22,894 nt of DNA from a virus (IMGVR_UViG_3300025010_000233:1-22894), one strand, 5' to 3'. Counted from the stretch's first letter, positions 13,638-20,373 are shown. Notes: generated from the letters alone by a model not told the origin. Made by a program: numbers and translations.

Positions 13638-13918
13638 ACGTCCTTCTTTGGGGTGGGGGAAATAATTTCAACCGTCAGCTTGTGATTATGCTTTCCATCG
13701 TCAATCCAGATGAATTTCTTTATCGGCACGATCTCGCTGTTCTTTTTGCCCTCAATGTCTTGTTTGATTGCGGCCGCGCCGATTCTTGACAGATGCACCA
13801 ACGCGATATAGCTATTCAAAAACGAGCGCAGGTCAACTAAGAACACATCCAGATTGTCATAGTTCACGCAATCCGCGATGTCCGAAATGGTAACAAGTTT
13901 GAACCGCTTCGCCTTCAT
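13634..13918 (-). CDS. 94-aa hypothetical protein
   Basis: Good GGAGGGGG site before the ATG at 13918, which overlaps the previous stop (ATGA). Mixed helix and strand: 'ISDIADCVNYDNLDVFLVDL', 'SFLNSYIALVHLSRIGAAAI', then a beta part, 'KKFIWIDDGKHNHKLTVEII'. It ends PKKDV at the GGACGTATGA junction. No family is recognised. Confidence 0.7.
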   Translation of the reverse strand: MKAKRFKLVTISDIADCVNYDNLDVFLVDLRSFLNSYIALVHLSRIGAAAIKQDIEGKKNSEIVPIKKFIWIDDGKHNHKLTVEIISPTPKKDV

Positions 13919-14190
13919 TCCCCCTCCTTTACTGATTCGATGGCGGCAAGGAGAGAGGGGGCGCGACTTTCAAGCGTTTGCTCCATTTTAGTGTTCCCAC
14001 TCACTTGAAACTGTCCGTTGTCCAGATGAACAATGCTGATGATTGTGTGTATGTCTGACAATCCTGCCAGCTTGTCCATCGCGTCCGCCTTGCGGCCTTT
14101 CAAGATTTCGGCGGGATCGTCGGCACGGAAAACATCTACGGTGTCTCCAGCCTCATTGATTGGCATTGAAATAATTTTTGGTTCGCTCAT
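13915..14190 (-). CDS. 91-aa hypothetical protein
   Basis: The start at 14190 overlaps the upstream stop (ATGA), with GGAGGG 10 bases before. An acidic N-terminal half ('EAGDTVDVFRADDPAEIL') is followed by beta-like 'IHTIISIVHLDNGQFQVSG'. No known family. Confidence 0.7.
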   Translation of the reverse strand: MSEPKIISMPINEAGDTVDVFRADDPAEILKGRKADAMDKLAGLSDIHTIISIVHLDNGQFQVSGNTKMEQTLESRAPSLLAAIESVKEGE

Positions 14191-14414
14191 TTTCTCGGTC
14201 CCTCCAATAGATGTCGGAATCTTGCCGCATCTCTCCATGCTTCCGCTCTCGATCCGCATCCGTTTGATATTCTACAATAACCTGAATGCTTCTTTGTTGC
14301 CCACACGGTGAAACCGATAAGCACCCAAACAATTCTCGCATCTGGGTATTTTTTCTTGACTTGGCTCATAGAGATTCTCCAATGAGTGTAACGCCCTGGT
14401 TTGACTGTTCTCAT
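14187..14414 (-). CDS. 75-aa basic hypothetical protein
   Basis: Two starts are possible: ATG at 14414 with GGAGGGACAGAG upstream, and ATG at 14369 with GGAG 8 bases upstream. I use 14414 because an open frame upstream ends in ATGA exactly there. The middle, 'DARIVWVLIGFTVWATKKHS', is hydrophobic then basic, and the tail is Arg-rich with two cysteines. The function is unknown. Confidence 0.6.
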   Translation of the reverse strand: MRTVKPGRYTHWRISMSQVKKKYPDARIVWVLIGFTVWATKKHSGYCRISNGCGSRAEAWRDAARFRHLLEGPRK

Positions 14415-14548
14415 CTCTGTCCCTCCTGATTAAAATTAAGTTGCGGTGCTGGCAGGTTCTCTCCGTTCCTCGCGATGGGACCGAGTGAAAAGACGTGAAC
14501 GCCATACCCTGCTGGGAACACGCCACAGCTACCGCAACCTGGTGATGG

Positions 14549-14974
14549 CTACGAAGATTTCGGCAGTATATGAACATCAACGTGCGATGTCCATGTTTGC
14601 TCAAAGGTTTTCTCCAGTCCCGCCAGCAGTGCCGTAGCGACCATACTTGCCCCGCGTTTTGTTTTGAGTCCCTTAATAAGTTCGTCTTTGATCGCTTGCG
14701 AGGATTGTGAGATTTGTTCCTTGAGTTCTTTCGTTACCGCTTCTTTGATTTGCGCGCTGACCACGATGTCAAGCCAGTCGTACTTGTTGTCGCTACTGTA
14801 ATTTGACACCTTTCCGGTTGCGTCAACCCTTTGGTGCAGGACGCCATCAACAACCTTCGCCACAAGCGCATCCGAGCCACCAAGCGCCTGAATGATCGCT
14901 TCCTTGATTTTTGCTTCCACGATTGGATTGACTACGTCCTTGCTGATTGTGAGACTTACGTTCTGGCCTTCCAT
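14549..14974 (-). CDS. 141-aa hypothetical helical protein
   Basis: The start at 14974 has AGGAGG about 9 bases upstream. The product has a helical 'VEAKIKEAIIQALGGSDALV' region and a second 'AQIKEAVTKELKEQISQSS' region that echo each other (IKEA followed by a helix), so it may contain two related helical units. The stop is TAG, after which the same frame stays open for 45 codons and ends in ATGA at the start of the next gene. The product could thus be longer if the amber codon is read through. No family is recognised. Confidence 0.7.
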   Translation of the reverse strand: MEGQNVSLTISKDVVNPIVEAKIKEAIIQALGGSDALVAKVVDGVLHQRVDATGKVSNYSSDNKYDWLDIVVSAQIKEAVTKELKEQISQSSQAIKDELIKGLKTKRGASMVATALLAGLEKTFEQTWTSHVDVHILPKSS

Positions 14975-14987
14975 TGTCTGTATCCTC

Positions 14988-15449
14988 CTATGTGTGTGAA
15001 CGGGAACGAAAATCATTTAGCCATTTCTCGAACATCGTTTTTGTTACAGATAGGTCGCCGTTCCAGTTTCTATCCTCAATTCCCTTCCGCGCAAGCATCA
15101 CCTCGCAATCCAAAAATCCCTGAGTGAACGCTTCTCTCAGCCCTTCCTCGCTCACCGGGGAGGGGGAGGACAAATACCTTGAAGCGACCTTAATCCATTT
15201 TTGCTTGTCGATAAAACTAACAATATCGTGAGAGCGCGTCGCGAGCAATTCGTCGATAAGTTTCTCAGCGTTCCCCGCCCCTTCACTGGGGGGAGAAACG
15301 GCCTTGAATTTGGCTATTTGTTCGTTCGCCGCGTCAATGGCCATAATCAGCATACCAACTGTGAACGCACAGGTATCTTCCATCTTGTTGGCGTGCGCTC
15401 TCGCAACGTCATAGTTGTGACGGGTGAATCCTTCAATGTGCCATTCCAT
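14988..15449 (-). CDS. 153-aa hypothetical protein
   Basis: The start at 15449 is chosen for AGGAGG 8 bases upstream; the longer ORF from 15527 overlaps the previous gene. Mostly helical: 'HNYDVARAHANKMEDTCAFT', 'MAIDAANEQIAKFKAV', then a Ser/Pro linker and 'LREAFTQGFLDCEVMLAR'. The 'EGLREAFTQGFLDCE' pattern resembles the EA31/EAD-type 'early phage ORF' helices only loosely. The TAG stop is part of the next gene's AGGAGG site. Confidence 0.72.
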   Translation of the reverse strand: MEWHIEGFTRHNYDVARAHANKMEDTCAFTVGMLIMAIDAANEQIAKFKAVSPPSEGAGNAEKLIDELLATRSHDIVSFIDKQKWIKVASRYLSSPSPVSEEGLREAFTQGFLDCEVMLARKGIEDRNWNGDLSVTKTMFEKWLNDFRSRSHT

Positions 15450-15468
15450 TTCCGTTCCTCCTTGTGGG

Positions 15469-16113
15469 CTACGCTGATACTTTGAGTTTGCGATAGGTGA
15501 CAATATGTTCGTCTGCCTCTGGCTCAAGACGCATTGGCATCAGAAGGACGCGCGCTTCGCCCACCATGAACCAATGACCGCGCGCGGTTTCCGGCCCGGT
15601 CTTGTGATTGATTTCAGCCACATTGAGTTCCTGCGCCACAACGAGAATCTTTTTCAGGTATCGAACAGAAAAGGGAACCTTGTCAATAATCATCTTCGCG
15701 TTATCGTCAGGAATAAAGATTCCGGTCGGCTTGACGTTCTTTGTGACTTTGCCTTTACCGTCGCAATCGTCACAATGCACCTCTGAGCCGCATTCAAAGC
15801 ATTCGTATTCCCCTTCGCCGTCGCACGTTTCGCACTCGACTTCCTCTGGATCAAGCCTCTCGACTTTCGGTATTCGCTCTATCGCGGCGCAGAGAGATTT
15901 CACGTCGATTGATTCAATCCCCTCCACTTCGGGCGTCAACACAGATCTAATTCCGAGTTCGCACGGTTTATACTCGGCATCTACTCCCGGCAACAATATC
16001 ATAATGTGTCCGTTCGTCGCACCCGTCTGTCCTTCCCACGTCCACGGATTCATCATCGCGGGGCGCAGATCGTCCTCGCTAATAAACATTTTTAGCATTT
16101 CTGGTCTATTCAT
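15469..16113 (-). CDS. Sliding-clamp-like protein with zinc insert
   Basis: A 214-aa protein. Two segments recall one domain of the bacterial sliding clamp (DnaN): GATNGHIMILLP at 31-42 resembles the clamp ATDGHRLA strand, and RVLLMPMRL at 188-196 resembles the clamp C-terminal VVMPMRL. Between them lies an insert with three CxxC pairs (Cys94/97, 105/108, 114/117), each followed by Gly or acidic residues in DnaJ-like CxxCxGxG style, probably binding zinc. It has fewer than 220 residues against about 370 for a full clamp, so it is one-domain-like. It may be a phage processivity or clamp-mimic factor. Ribosome site GGCGGAGAG; start overlaps a 10-codon ORF. The fold assignment is my inference. 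Confidence 0.6.
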   Translation of the reverse strand: MNRPEMLKMFISEDDLRPAMMNPWTWEGQTGATNGHIMILLPGVDAEYKPCELGIRSVLTPEVEGIESIDVKSLCAAIERIPKVERLDPEEVECETCDGEGEYECFECGSEVHCDDCDGKGKVTKNVKPTGIFIPDDNAKMIIDKVPFSVRYLKKILVVAQELNVAEINHKTGPETARGHWFMVGEARVLLMPMRLEPEADEHIVTYRKLKVSA

Positions 16114-16142
16114 CTCTCCGCCCTTTCAGTTATGATAACCAT
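16110..16142 (-). CDS. 10-codon coupling mini-ORF
   Basis: The ATG overlaps the methyltransferase stop as TAATG, and the TGA overlaps the clamp-like gene's ATG as ATGA. Its codons contain that gene's ribosome-binding site. At 10 residues it is more likely a translational bridge keeping ribosomes on the message than a functional peptide. Confidence 0.35.
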   Translation of the reverse strand: MVIITERAER

Positions 16143-17239
16143 TACGCGCTCCGTTCTGACTGGTTCATAGAATCATATTCCCTGATTGCTTTCATAATCT
16201 CAAATGCGACTTGAGGAACTATCGCGTTGCCGAGGGCTTTAAGTCTGTCCACCCGATTGGGTACCCTTGCATCCACTCGACAAAGGCGGGTTGCAACTTC
16301 AAGCCAGGGTTCTCGCCAACCGTTCCCGTTAAGTCTTTCTGATTCTGTGATTCGTAGTATTTCCCCGCCGTGTCCTCGTTGTCGTGAGGTCGCGGTGTGG
16401 TTGGGGTTGGGGTTGGTAGAAGTGCGATCGCTGTCTGCAAGTCCTTCCCGCCCTGACCATGTTCGCCGGCTCCTGTTGAGTTCCACTTCTTGGGGGTCGG
16501 TAACAGGTAACTCATTGCTCGCGGGGTTGTCCGGGGCGTGTTTAGTTGTGCGTCGCAATACTTTGGCCGCTTCGAGCTTGAGTACGATGCTTGAATCAGA
16601 TCCTGCATTGTCGCCATTGATCCCGTTGGAGTTCCTAATACCACTATTTGATTGCGGAGCCGTTGCGCCGAAGATGCTGGACGCTTTCCCTTGCTTTGCG
16701 CCTCTCTCCACTTCTCCATTGTTTTCGGTCCGTCGCTCTTGTGATCCTCCGTCCCCGGTGTGAGCAATAATCCAGACTCTATCCCTTCTGTGTGGGGCAT
16801 TGACGGCGCAAGCTGGAATAAGAAACGGTTCCGTTTGATAGCCCTCAGCTTCCAAGTCAGATAACACTTGGTCGAGTTCCATTCGGATGATTCCAGCAAC
16901 ATTTTCGCCAATAACCCAGCGCGGCCGAGTCTCGCGGATTGCTCTAAGCATTTCCGGCCAGAGGTGACGGTCATCTTCTTTGCCTCGTCGCTTGCCGGCG
17001 ACAGAGAAGGGCTGACAGGGGAAGCCACCCGTGACGAGGCCAACCCGTCCTTCAAATTCTCCCCAATCAATCTTCGTGATGTCACCTAAACACCTGCTCT
17101 CTGGAAAATGCTTGTGATAGACCTGACAGGGGAACTTTTCAATCTCTGAATGACCTAAGTTCACGTATTCATCGCCCCAACACCAAGACGCTGCGAGAGC
17201 AAAACCACCGATACCGCTAAAGAGATCAACATGGTTCAA
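16142..17239 (-). CDS. dcm: C5-cytosine DNA methyltransferase
   Basis: A 365-aa enzyme that transfers methyl from SAM to carbon 5 of cytosine in DNA. Motif I DLFSGIGGF is at 5-13, motif IV GGFPCQPFS at 71-79 with catalytic Cys75, motif VI GENV at 111-114, motif VIII HRRDRVWII near 150-158, and the C-terminal motif IX/X RVDRLKALGNAIVPQ near 328-342. The target-recognition region (about 160-325) is low complexity, rich in Asn, Arg, Ser and Gly. The start is a TTG at 17239 with AGAGGA just upstream, overlapping the previous reading frame. No restriction enzyme is nearby, so it is a solitary methyltransferase, probably protecting phage DNA. Its motifs are all intact. Confidence 0.93.
   Translation of the reverse strand: MNHVDLFSGIGGFALAASWCWGDEYVNLGHSEIEKFPCQVYHKHFPESRCLGDITKIDWGEFEGRVGLVTGGFPCQPFSVAGKRRGKEDDRHLWPEMLRAIRETRPRWVIGENVAGIIRMELDQVLSDLEAEGYQTEPFLIPACAVNAPHRRDRVWIIAHTGDGGSQERRTENNGEVERGAKQGKASSIFGATAPQSNSGIRNSNGINGDNAGSDSSIVLKLEAAKVLRRTTKHAPDNPASNELPVTDPQEVELNRSRRTWSGREGLADSDRTSTNPNPNHTATSRQRGHGGEILRITESERLNGNGWREPWLEVATRLCRVDARVPNRVDRLKALGNAIVPQVAFEIMKAIREYDSMNQSERSA
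16219..17085 (-). CDS. Long alternative-frame ORF inside the methyltransferase gene
   Basis: A 288-codon frame, same strand, different phase, entirely within the methyltransferase. It carries 'YLTWKLRAIKRNRFLFQLAP', then LLPTPT-type repeats, and ends 'PAFVEWMQGYPIGWTDLKP'. I recall very similar proteins annotated beside or as phage methyltransferases. However, those segments coincide with the codons of motifs VIII and IX, so similarity can come from the methyltransferase frame alone. The start is unclear: GTG at 17085, or ATG at 16974 about 10 bases after GAGG. It could be a true overprinted gene or a conserved shadow. Confidence 0.35.
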   Translation of the reverse strand: MTSRRLIGENLKDGLASSRVASPVSPSLSPASDEAKKMTVTSGRKCLEQSARLGRAGLLAKMLLESSEWNSTKCYLTWKLRAIKRNRFLFQLAPSMPHTEGIESGLLLTPGTEDHKSDGPKTMEKWREAQSKGKRPASSAQRLRNQIVVLGTPTGSMATMQDLIQASYSSSKRPKYCDAQLNTPRTTPRAMSYLLPTPKKWNSTGAGEHGQGGKDLQTAIALLPTPTPTTPRPHDNEDTAGKYYESQNQKDLTGTVGENPGLKLQPAFVEWMQGYPIGWTDLKPSATR

Positions 17240-17335
17240 AATGTTCCTCTGACTGGTTTGTTCCCGCCCGTGAGGGGGCTACTTGAAAAACGACTTAACA
17301 AACTCGGTTGCGTTACGATAGCCACCCCTGCGATT

Positions 17336-17503
17336 CTAGTGATGATCACAACAGTACTGTTTGTAAGCGTATCGCTTCGCCTTTGTGGGTGGTCGCCCGT
17401 ATCGACGCTCACGATAGGGTCCGCCACGCCCACAAATTACACACTCGGTTGTTGTTGTGAAATACCAGTGCCGTCGCATCTGGCGTTTCTTGGCTTGTCT
17501 CAT
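17336..17503 (-). CDS. 55-aa Cys/His phage protein
   Basis: The pattern RRHWYFTTTTECVICG at 10-25, then a run of YRERRYG, then a C-terminal YCCDHH matches a small family I recall from many phages, of unknown function. The CxxC and CCxHH ends probably bind one zinc ion. The start at 17503 overlaps the previous stop as ATGA; the stop is TAG. It lies between the helical 241-aa gene and the methyltransferase. The remaining 96 bases to the methyltransferase hold only a weak open frame. Confidence 0.8.
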   Translation of the reverse strand: MRQAKKRQMRRHWYFTTTTECVICGRGGPYRERRYGRPPTKAKRYAYKQYCCDHH

Positions 17504-18225
17504 TGGCACACCTCGCTTGCTTTGTGGTCCTTACCGCACGGTACGCGTTTCATTATCTTTTCAACTTCGTTCAATAGGTGCGGGGCGGCAAAGGGTAGGC
17601 TCATTCTCCAATACGGATCGTCCTTGATGTATCCTTTTTCCTCTGCGATTGCCTTGATTTCTAGTTTCACTTCTTCGGGGGCTTGACGAATGAACGCCTG
17701 AACGCGACGGCAACGGGTTTTCAGTTTCGCAATCACGGGTTCCATTGCCAAAGCGTAGCGACGCGCATAGAGCGTTGAAAACTCAACGAGTCCAGCCTTT
17801 TCCAGTTCAGCCACGGGGATATTGATTTTCTCAAGCTGTCGGCGGCGTTGTTCTATCCTGTCAGTAACCATCCTTTCAACCTCGGCGGCGGTGTAGAGTT
17901 GTTCCGTGTTAATCCAATACTCAAAGGCAAGGCTCTTGTATGTCGTGTTCCGTTCAACCGCTTTCGCCCGCTCTCGAATCTTAGCGATTGGCTCTTTGAG
18001 TTGGAACAATCGGTCACAAAGGACGGCCCGCTCTTCATCTGAAATTCGGATCTGCTTCGCAAATTCTACCTCACCAACCAATTCCAAGATTTCGTCCCGG
18101 TTACTCGCCTCTTGCTTTGCGTGCGTCAGCGAGTTTTTGAGCCATTTCTGCACTCCTGCGGAGGTTGTCTGCGGTAAGTGGGGGTCTAGTGCCAGCTTGT
18201 CGATTGCTTTGCCGATTTGTTCCAC
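17500..18225 (-). CDS. 241-aa helical protein of unknown function
   Basis: Almost wholly helical and charged, with heptad-like stretches ('IEQRRRQLEKINIPVAELEK', 'EEVKLEIKAIAEEKG'). The start is a GTG at 18225 with GGAAGGG 7 bases upstream, so the N-terminal 42 codons overlap the end of the replication protein gene in another frame. No other good start exists until about residue 118. Following the DUF4373 protein, it might act with it in replication, for example as a loader or helicase partner, but no ATPase motif is visible. Confidence 0.75.
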   Translation of the reverse strand: MEQIGKAIDKLALDPHLPQTTSAGVQKWLKNSLTHAKQEASNRDEILELVGEVEFAKQIRISDEERAVLCDRLFQLKEPIAKIRERAKAVERNTTYKSLAFEYWINTEQLYTAAEVERMVTDRIEQRRRQLEKINIPVAELEKAGLVEFSTLYARRYALAMEPVIAKLKTRCRRVQAFIRQAPEEVKLEIKAIAEEKGYIKDDPYWRMSLPFAAPHLLNEVEKIMKRVPCGKDHKASEVCQ

Positions 18226-18919
18226 TGTATTTCCCTTCCAAGAGTTTCAAATAATTATTGCTTGAGCAAAAGAGCCAATCAAAATCAACCTTCCATTCCC
18301 GGTCATTCTCACCGCGCACAAACGCAGATTCCTCTATCCGCTTGAAACACGCCTCAAGGTCAAACTCCTTCTCCGCGAAACGAGCGGCGACGGCTTTCAC
18401 CCGCTTGTCGGAGAGCCTAAGGATTGTCTTTAGTCCGAGTCTTTTCGCCTCGCTGTTCCAGTGTTCTAAAACCGATAAACCACTAGAGGGGAGTATATCT
18501 TTCTTCTCTTCTCTTCTAATCTTCTTCTTATCTTCTTCTCCTTCTTCTTCTTGCTTTAAAGACACTTTAAAGTCACTTTGAAGTTTGCCCCCGTATTTCG
18601 TGAAATTGTCAGCAATTTCGGCAAACTTGGCGCAAGTGATAGTTACGAAATCCTCCGAGTTCTCGACGAATGTGAGGTGAGCGTCCTGCGAACAGTAGGT
18701 GAGTATCCTGCGTAGGTGGTCCCTACGCTTGTTGAGTCTCTCGCAATAGTTCTTCCAAGAGATGGTCAGCACACCCGCCTTGCCGTGCGCTCCCAGTAAT
18801 TCGAGCGTCTTGAACCAAAAAGCGTAACCCGCGTCCCCGAACCGCCTTTCCAAATCCCTCACAAACAAATCATCGCTTGAGTCTGTCATGTGCTTAAACC
18901 ATTTCATCTTGTGCGCCAT
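18101..18919 (-). CDS. DUF4373-type replication protein
   Basis: A 272-aa protein. The N-terminus, 'MKWFKHMTDSSDDLFVRDLE' followed by 'FGDAGYAFWFKTLELLGAHG', matches the Lin1244/DUF4373 domain found at the start of phage replisome organisers and helicase loaders. After a Glu/Lys-rich linker near 125-145, 'ESAFVRGENDREWKVDFDWL' and 'NNYLKLLEG' match the C-terminal replication-protein tail that ends these families. It should bind the phage origin or load helicase. Two starts, at 18919 and 18907, lack a ribosome site; the latter overlaps an upstream stop as ATGA, and family members begin MKWFKH. The end overlaps the next gene by 125 bases. Confidence 0.82.
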   Translation of the reverse strand: MAHKMKWFKHMTDSSDDLFVRDLERRFGDAGYAFWFKTLELLGAHGKAGVLTISWKNYCERLNKRRDHLRRILTYCSQDAHLTFVENSEDFVTITCAKFAEIADNFTKYGGKLQSDFKVSLKQEEEGEEDKKKIRREEKKDILPSSGLSVLEHWNSEAKRLGLKTILRLSDKRVKAVAARFAEKEFDLEACFKRIEESAFVRGENDREWKVDFDWLFCSSNNYLKLLEGKYSGTNRQSNRQAGTRPPLTADNLRRSAEMAQKLADARKARGE

Positions 18920-19083
18920 TCGGACGTAAATAGAAAAAGGACGCCCAAAACCCGTTGGCCATCAGCACAGGAATCACTTCCATAGCTGCAACGAGTAATG
19001 AACGTCCCTAGAATGAAAAATCCTGTACTGATGGCACTTACAATATACGAAATTTGTGTCCGTATTGCAAGTCCCCTAGTCAT
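18904..19083 (-). CDS. Possible 59-aa membrane protein
   Basis: The start at 19083 overlaps the previous gene's TAG by 8 bases, and its TGA overlaps the replication protein's ATG at 18907 as ATGA, which supports real translation. It has one hydrophobic stretch, 'YIVSAISTGFFILGTFI', and several cysteines. There is no ribosome-binding site. Two other frames across this region also look partly coding, including an in-frame continuation after the upstream TAG, so the call is uncertain. Confidence 0.4.
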   Translation of the reverse strand: MTRGLAIRTQISYIVSAISTGFFILGTFITRCSYGSDSCADGQRVLGVLFLFTSEWRTR

Positions 19084-19261
19084 GTGGCGTTCTCTGAACC
19101 TGTCCACTCGTTACGAATGTTGCATACTCCCAGGGCATCATTTGACACTGCACCCTGTGCTTGTTCGTGTTCGTGTCATACTTCTTCGACTTGGTGCGCT
19201 CCTTGAACTCACGATGTGGTTCGGGCGGTGCTTCGTCAAATTCTAGCTCGGTCTGGTTCAT
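19076..19261 (-). CDS. 61-aa hypothetical protein
   Basis: Acidic N-terminus (MNQTELEFDEAPPEP), then a Lys/Arg section and 'HRVQCQMMPWEYATFV', a pattern I recall from small phage proteins of unknown role. The start overlaps the upstream stop as ATGA. The stop is TAG; the frame beyond it stays open for 33 codons containing YCKCHQ, which may be chance. Confidence 0.65.
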   Translation of the reverse strand: MNQTELEFDEAPPEPHREFKERTKSKKYDTNTNKHRVQCQMMPWEYATFVTSGQVQRTPHD

Positions 19262-19455
19262 TGTCCCTCCACTAGTTTATACAGGAAACACCCTTTACGG
19301 ATGCGCTCACAAGTGATTCTGTAACCAGCGCGCCTTAGTTCGGAAATACGCGCCCTGTATTCTGCTCCCAATGGTGGCGTAGTTATCCATTCCGCCGTTG
19401 TCACCCCGCCCGGATTGTTGCGGAACATTGATAAGACTTGTTCACACTGGGTCAT
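19258..19455 (-). CDS. Small winged-helix (HTH) protein
   Basis: A 65-aa protein. 'CEQVLSMFRNNPGGVTTAEW' (a helix, then a Gly-turn) followed by 'RISELRRAGYRITCER' and a two-strand wing, 'GCFLYKLVEG', matches the small helix-turn-helix domain often found in phages (HTH_39-like). It probably binds DNA. The start at 19455 is chosen because it overlaps the nuclease stop (ATGA) with GAAGGG 8 bases upstream. Confidence 0.78.
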   Translation of the reverse strand: MTQCEQVLSMFRNNPGGVTTAEWITTPPLGAEYRARISELRRAGYRITCERIRKGCFLYKLVEGQ

Positions 19456-19775
19456 TGTTCGTTCCCTTCGTCGCATTTCACACATTTAGCTAGGAAGTCG
19501 TGCCAGATACGAAGCATTGCTACAAGGACGGTATCGAACAGGTCTATCCGCTCGGCCTTGTCCCTATGACACGGACGGCATACCGGGACCGCCATTAGGT
19601 CACTTGTCTTGCAGTTATGGTACCCGAGAGCGGCGTGGTGAGCATCTACCGGGGTTGCGTCGCAGAAAATACAAGGCAGTTCGCGGATGAACGCTAGATA
19701 TGCCTTTGAATGAACTATCGGGAACGCCCTTATCGTGGTTCGCAAGGCTTTCAAGGTCTGCTCACGTTCGGTCAT
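19452..19775 (-). CDS. HNH-type nuclease (Ref/DUF968-like)
   Basis: A 107-aa protein. PCIFC (Cys35, Cys38), then VDAHH at 43-47, then 'DLMAVPVCRPCHRDK' (Cys66, Cys69, His70) matches the zinc-binding, His-metal HNH core of phage nucleases such as Ref and DUF968. A late CVKC pair is also present. It would cut DNA in a metal-dependent way, and in related phages acts with recombination proteins. It lies downstream of NinB, a common neighbour, and the start at 19775 overlaps the previous stop as ATGA with GAGG ahead. The exact subfamily is uncertain. Confidence 0.78.
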   Translation of the reverse strand: MTEREQTLKALRTTIRAFPIVHSKAYLAFIRELPCIFCDATPVDAHHAALGYHNCKTSDLMAVPVCRPCHRDKAERIDLFDTVLVAMLRIWHDFLAKCVKCDEGNEQ

Positions 19776-19888
19776 AGTGTCCTCAGATAAATTTCCCACA
19801 GGATGGCCGCCGCAAACAATACGCCGAGAATTACCCCTATCAGGGTGAGAGCGTACGACTTGTCAGTATGGTTGGGGTGAATTTTCAT
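19772..19888 (-). CDS. 38-aa single-span membrane peptide
   Basis: The frame ends TGA overlapping the nuclease ATG. The segment 'YALTLIGVILGVLFAAAILW' is a clear membrane helix, with a polar N-terminus (KIHPNHTDKS). The start is uncertain: ATG at 19888 (weak GAG), or GTG at 20041, which would make an 89-aa protein with a basic N-terminal section overlapping NinB by 67 bases. I use 19888, which leaves 86 bases unexplained. Confidence 0.5.
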   Translation of the reverse strand: MKIHPNHTDKSYALTLIGVILGVLFAAAILWEIYLRTL

Positions 19889-19974
19889 GGTCTCGATAAG
19901 GTTCCCACGCCTCCCCACTAAGAGGGTCAGACCGCTTTGGTCTTTAGTCGCGCCTACAACAGGGCGTTGGAGTG

Positions 19975-20373
19975 TTATTGTCCTTCGATTGACTGCCAAT
20001 ACTTTTCCGGGCTGACGTTTGTTATGCCTAGTTCGTGGCACAAGTCCTGAACCCTCATTGTCAACTCGGCAAACTGGACCGAGTTCAGGGCTGTCGTTGT
20101 CCCGCCAACCACCATTATCACACCTGTCGTCGGGTCTGTTATTTCCTTCGGATTGAATTTGAACTTGATGAGTTCGTGGACTTCATCGGTTGTCATCCCC
20201 GTGTACTCAGACAACGCCCGAACGAGTGCGCCAAAGTAGTAGCGATTTGCCCTGAGACTCCTTTGGCGGGGAACTGTCTCGACGATGACCATAACCTCGT
20301 CACCGTCTTTGCGGGCTATGTCAAGAACGATCTTACCATCTCTTACCTTGACGACTCGTTCGGTGATTAGCAT
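19975..20373 (-). CDS. ninB: NinB-like recombination protein
   Basis: A 132-aa protein. 'RSLRANRYYFGALVRALSEY' followed by 'TGMTTDEVHELIKFKFNP', then the 'VVGGTTTALNSVQFAELTMR' helix, matches the NinB (lambda Orf-like) family that binds single-stranded DNA and helps recombination mediators. The N-terminal 30 residues form a beta sheet. The start at 20373 has AGGGAG 7 bases upstream. It follows the SSB-like gene in the same frame after a TAG stop, with only three codons between. Confidence 0.8.
   Translation of the reverse strand: MLITERVVKVRDGKIVLDIARKDGDEVMVIVETVPRQRSLRANRYYFGALVRALSEYTGMTTDEVHELIKFKFNPKEITDPTTGVIMVVGGTTTALNSVQFAELTMRVQDLCHELGITNVSPEKYWQSIEGQ

Noticed and set aside
14272-14604. 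110-codon ORF across a small-gene junction
   Set aside because: It overlaps two better-supported genes and lacks a coupled start or stop.
17236-17433. 65-aa ORF just upstream of the methyltransferase
   Set aside because: It overlaps the well-recognised 55-aa Cys/His gene; its composition is Ser/Thr-rich and unlike its neighbours.
19040-19075. Read-through extension of the 19076-19261 gene (with YCKCHQ)
   Set aside because: A competing frame (18904-19083) is coupled at both ends, so the extension is probably a shadow.
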